Shown: positions 6,701 through 7,062 of the stretch, piece after piece
How positions within the stretch are numbered: position 1 is the first letter of the stretch
Layout of the letters: the number at the start of each line of letters is the position of its first letter
Origin: Candidatus Shapirobacteria bacterium CG10_big_fil_rev_8_21_14_0_10_48_15
GTDB lineage: Bacteria; Patescibacteriota; Microgenomatia; PFEM01
DNA: 7,062 nt
Assembly: GCA_002793635.1 (NCBI GenBank)
Contig: PFEM01000026.1
Location: 1 to 7,062, forward strand
Reading direction: 5' to 3'
Notes under the pieces: generated by a model
Databases searched by the model: none
The model's input: the letters and a program-made list of their open reading frames with translations, nothing else
What the model was told of the DNA's origin: nothing
Made by a program: the position numbers and the translations under genes

Positions 6701-7062
6701 CTGAAATCTCACCGGATGAGAAGGGGCTTTGCCCTGAAGAATTTGGACCCCTGTCTCCTGGTCAAAAAAAAACCATCACTATGCGATTAGCGCTGAAAAA
6801 ACCGTTAAACAAAATCTTAACTAAAAAAGAAGACCGCCTTTGCAACACTTTTGGTGTGTCAGGAAAAATCAGTAGTAAAGAAAATCGCGAATTTTCGTCA
6901 ATTTCAATTTGTGTTAATAATGAAGGCAAAATCAGTACCGCGGCGGCGGCGGAACTGGCCAGAATGATTGTTAGCAATCTTGATGACTGCGGCATTGACA
7001 AAATTACCAAAAGCAATTTAACGGCCGCAGAAAATTGCTTGCTTAACGCTGATATTCCAATT
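3739..7062 (+). CDS. Giant polytopic T4SS-associated membrane protein, VirB6-like by position, 3' end outside window (partial)
   Basis: I translated this frame by hand from the ATG at 3739. It is open for 1108 codons to the last base, so the gene is truncated by the window. Residues 1-470 are soluble, mostly helical, rich in Gln/Asn/Ser/His, with no signal peptide. Residues about 470-560 contain amphipathic helices. Residues about 583-815 are Gly-rich and hydrophobic with several likely membrane segments (about 583-605, 651-672, 732-763, 772-790, 795-815). The strongest membrane segment is at about 843-874, including AIGIIIVVAGTILIIFIF at 853-870. Residues about 885-1060 look like a DUF11-type beta-sandwich, with IALNYELTYGL at 907-917, LNDIQIRDRF at 925-934, LSPGQKKTITM at 1005-1015 and CNTFGVSGKI at 1035-1044. 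Residues about 1066-1108 start another, helical domain. All six cysteines (971, 998, 1035, 1058, 1084, 1100) follow the last membrane segment. Its position after VirB4 suggests a VirB6-like channel or surface component, but I recognise no named family. The ATGA overlap implies coupling to VirB4. CDS is certain; function is inferred. Confidence 0.9.
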   Translation, partial: MNARLRQHYLQLWELADSLERDWWQEQEKASLRQTLRDAVATDANLASIVDITASNFLEQLTNRLQVLAVSQPEISQSNLPPAETLKQIQQTQNHLFHLPQETNFTFHHGKKGGPNVTDTELQTILTKHGLIDTNGKFAATINETDRRAAAQEISQKSTAHFHRQQLEKEITSLFEGQAPANLFAREFFGTPEGVPGVASFLAEKISQKSADYLGQRISAHQHGHFDPLAPNSQKALNRAVEETRDHIAANRLFTSQEQATIGRQINAMITSSPKFRLLTARNQQLVLNRVNETLGQISSVSQTPSQIISFKVRATKHGRPALTSFQAGYRESERKTKKFEAIPNRPQNVVSTALRAAGRGLNSPEVQLSTRNISRNISDFSRDPFGATLRYPYYSLVYLLPKPITDLFLPSKDSLRSKVKLIYGVSISPDAQRQLLENFGKNILKSIGSKVGFYTRDFKGDYHFAPVAALGWVSDKAFTGLGEGVGWVFGKIPGVGKTLKESISRSVGSKRNRQKSLLTSWMVSLPLALLKLVPGGIWALAKKIPFVAKSWANLSVSTKLSLFKFLRIGKGVLGSLSKALPHGLISGGLGYLATGNPLAGGGLGLTDLTFHFLRNLGQVTEIGNWAVGAHTTIFGKAFGFAISNRWFYLPIKGSLAGLLVSQFALPALGINVPVWGHVLSTVAGGGLEYGLQVGIKPLLVKFVSPTVAKIGGTISHAVGTILQFILNPGTLLGYQLAILLGLGPFQATLAALGGGAVFWGAVKLIFGHFVGFGGWLGYAAAIAINSVFGLTGWPAFLVQTGLASLGVYLQYLGIQALGDWFLGSVSGAFSAGLHGAATVSAGISAGAVAAMAIGIIIVVAGTILIIFIFSSVFIEQKALSSEFISADIPIKKTFVSAEKNDAGEIIALNYELTYGLSSNVNGTLNDIQIRDRFKHTGKPKIYVFHLLDNFWFRYQILTLGDNEPSSFEPCDPTIIGDYFLWYHKPPPEISPDEKGLCPEEFGPLSPGQKKTITMRLALKKPLNKILTKKEDRLCNTFGVSGKISSKENREFSSISICVNNEGKISTAAAAELARMIVSNLDDCGIDKITKSNLTAAENCLLNADIPI
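6350..7062 (+). other. AT-rich segment encoding the Cys-containing C-terminal module
   Basis: Within the giant gene, base composition changes after the last strong membrane segment. Hand counts give 61 G+C of 180 at 6421-6480 plus 6541-6660 (about 34%), against 102 of 180 at 5701-5880 (about 57%). Codons shift towards A/T endings (AAT, GAT, TTT, AAA). The amino acid change (Gly/Ala-rich membrane part to Lys/Asn/Ile-rich beta domain) explains part of this but probably not all. The boundary is approximate. The segment also holds an A9 run at 6764-6772 and a (GCG)4 run at 6940-6951 encoding four alanines. Confidence 0.65.

Noticed and set aside
6764..6772. Run of nine A as a possible programmed frameshift or assembly error
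   Set aside because: The same frame is open for hundreds of codons before and to the window end after it, and the beta-domain pattern and cysteines continue across it.
6397..7062. Near-identical 15-base words at 6397-6411 and 7048-7062, both encoding ADIPI, suggesting a tandem domain repeat
   Set aside because: Flanking residues do not align: the first copy leads into the beta-sandwich and the second follows a helical stretch. With the window ending at the second copy, a repeat cannot be supported. It could be revisited with downstream sequence.

Overview
This window looks like part of the type IV secretion / conjugation-like locus of a Candidate Phyla Radiation (Patescibacteria) bacterium. 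The evidence is gene order and family content: a PrgI-family membrane protein, a small TraC-like protein, a compact VirB4/TraC-type ATPase and a giant polytopic membrane protein, all on the + strand with no intergenic DNA. Genes 1 and 3 both stop with TGA exactly at overlapping junctions, so TGA is read as stop. This argues against the Gracilibacteria/Absconditabacteria lineages that recode TGA as glycine. I favour a Microgenomates- or Parcubacteria-like source, but the lineage is an inference made without any search.

Layout: 5-1012, PrgI-family protein with a membrane hairpin, a long proline-rich linker and a C-terminal carboxypeptidase-regulatory-like beta domain. 1009-1917, TraC-like protein with a Pro/Ala/Gln-rich tail. 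1904-3742, VirB4-like ATPase with intact Walker A and Walker B motifs. 3739 to beyond 7062, a large protein open for 1108 codons to the window edge. The last gene has a soluble N-terminal half, a Gly-rich multi-span membrane region, and a cysteine-containing C-terminal region that probably lies outside the membrane. The genes overlap by 4, 14 and 4 bases, which suggests one translationally coupled operon. The promoter must lie upstream of the window and the terminator downstream.

How they may work together (inference): VirB4 supplies ATP-driven work at the inner face of the membrane. PrgI, a VirB3-like partner, anchors it. The TraC-like protein may act as an accessory domain of the ATPase. 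The giant protein occupies the place of a VirB6-like channel and carries a surface module. No relaxase, VirD4 coupling protein or pilin is visible here, so the substrate (DNA, protein or pilus) cannot be decided.

The most notable points are in the giant protein. It has no cysteine in its first 970 residues and six in the last 138, all after the last strong membrane segment. The same region looks like a DUF11-type beta-sandwich, and its DNA is much more AT-rich than the preceding membrane part. The beta domain fused to PrgI is also unusual. I saw no RNA genes, CRISPR arrays, insertion sequences, promoters or terminators.
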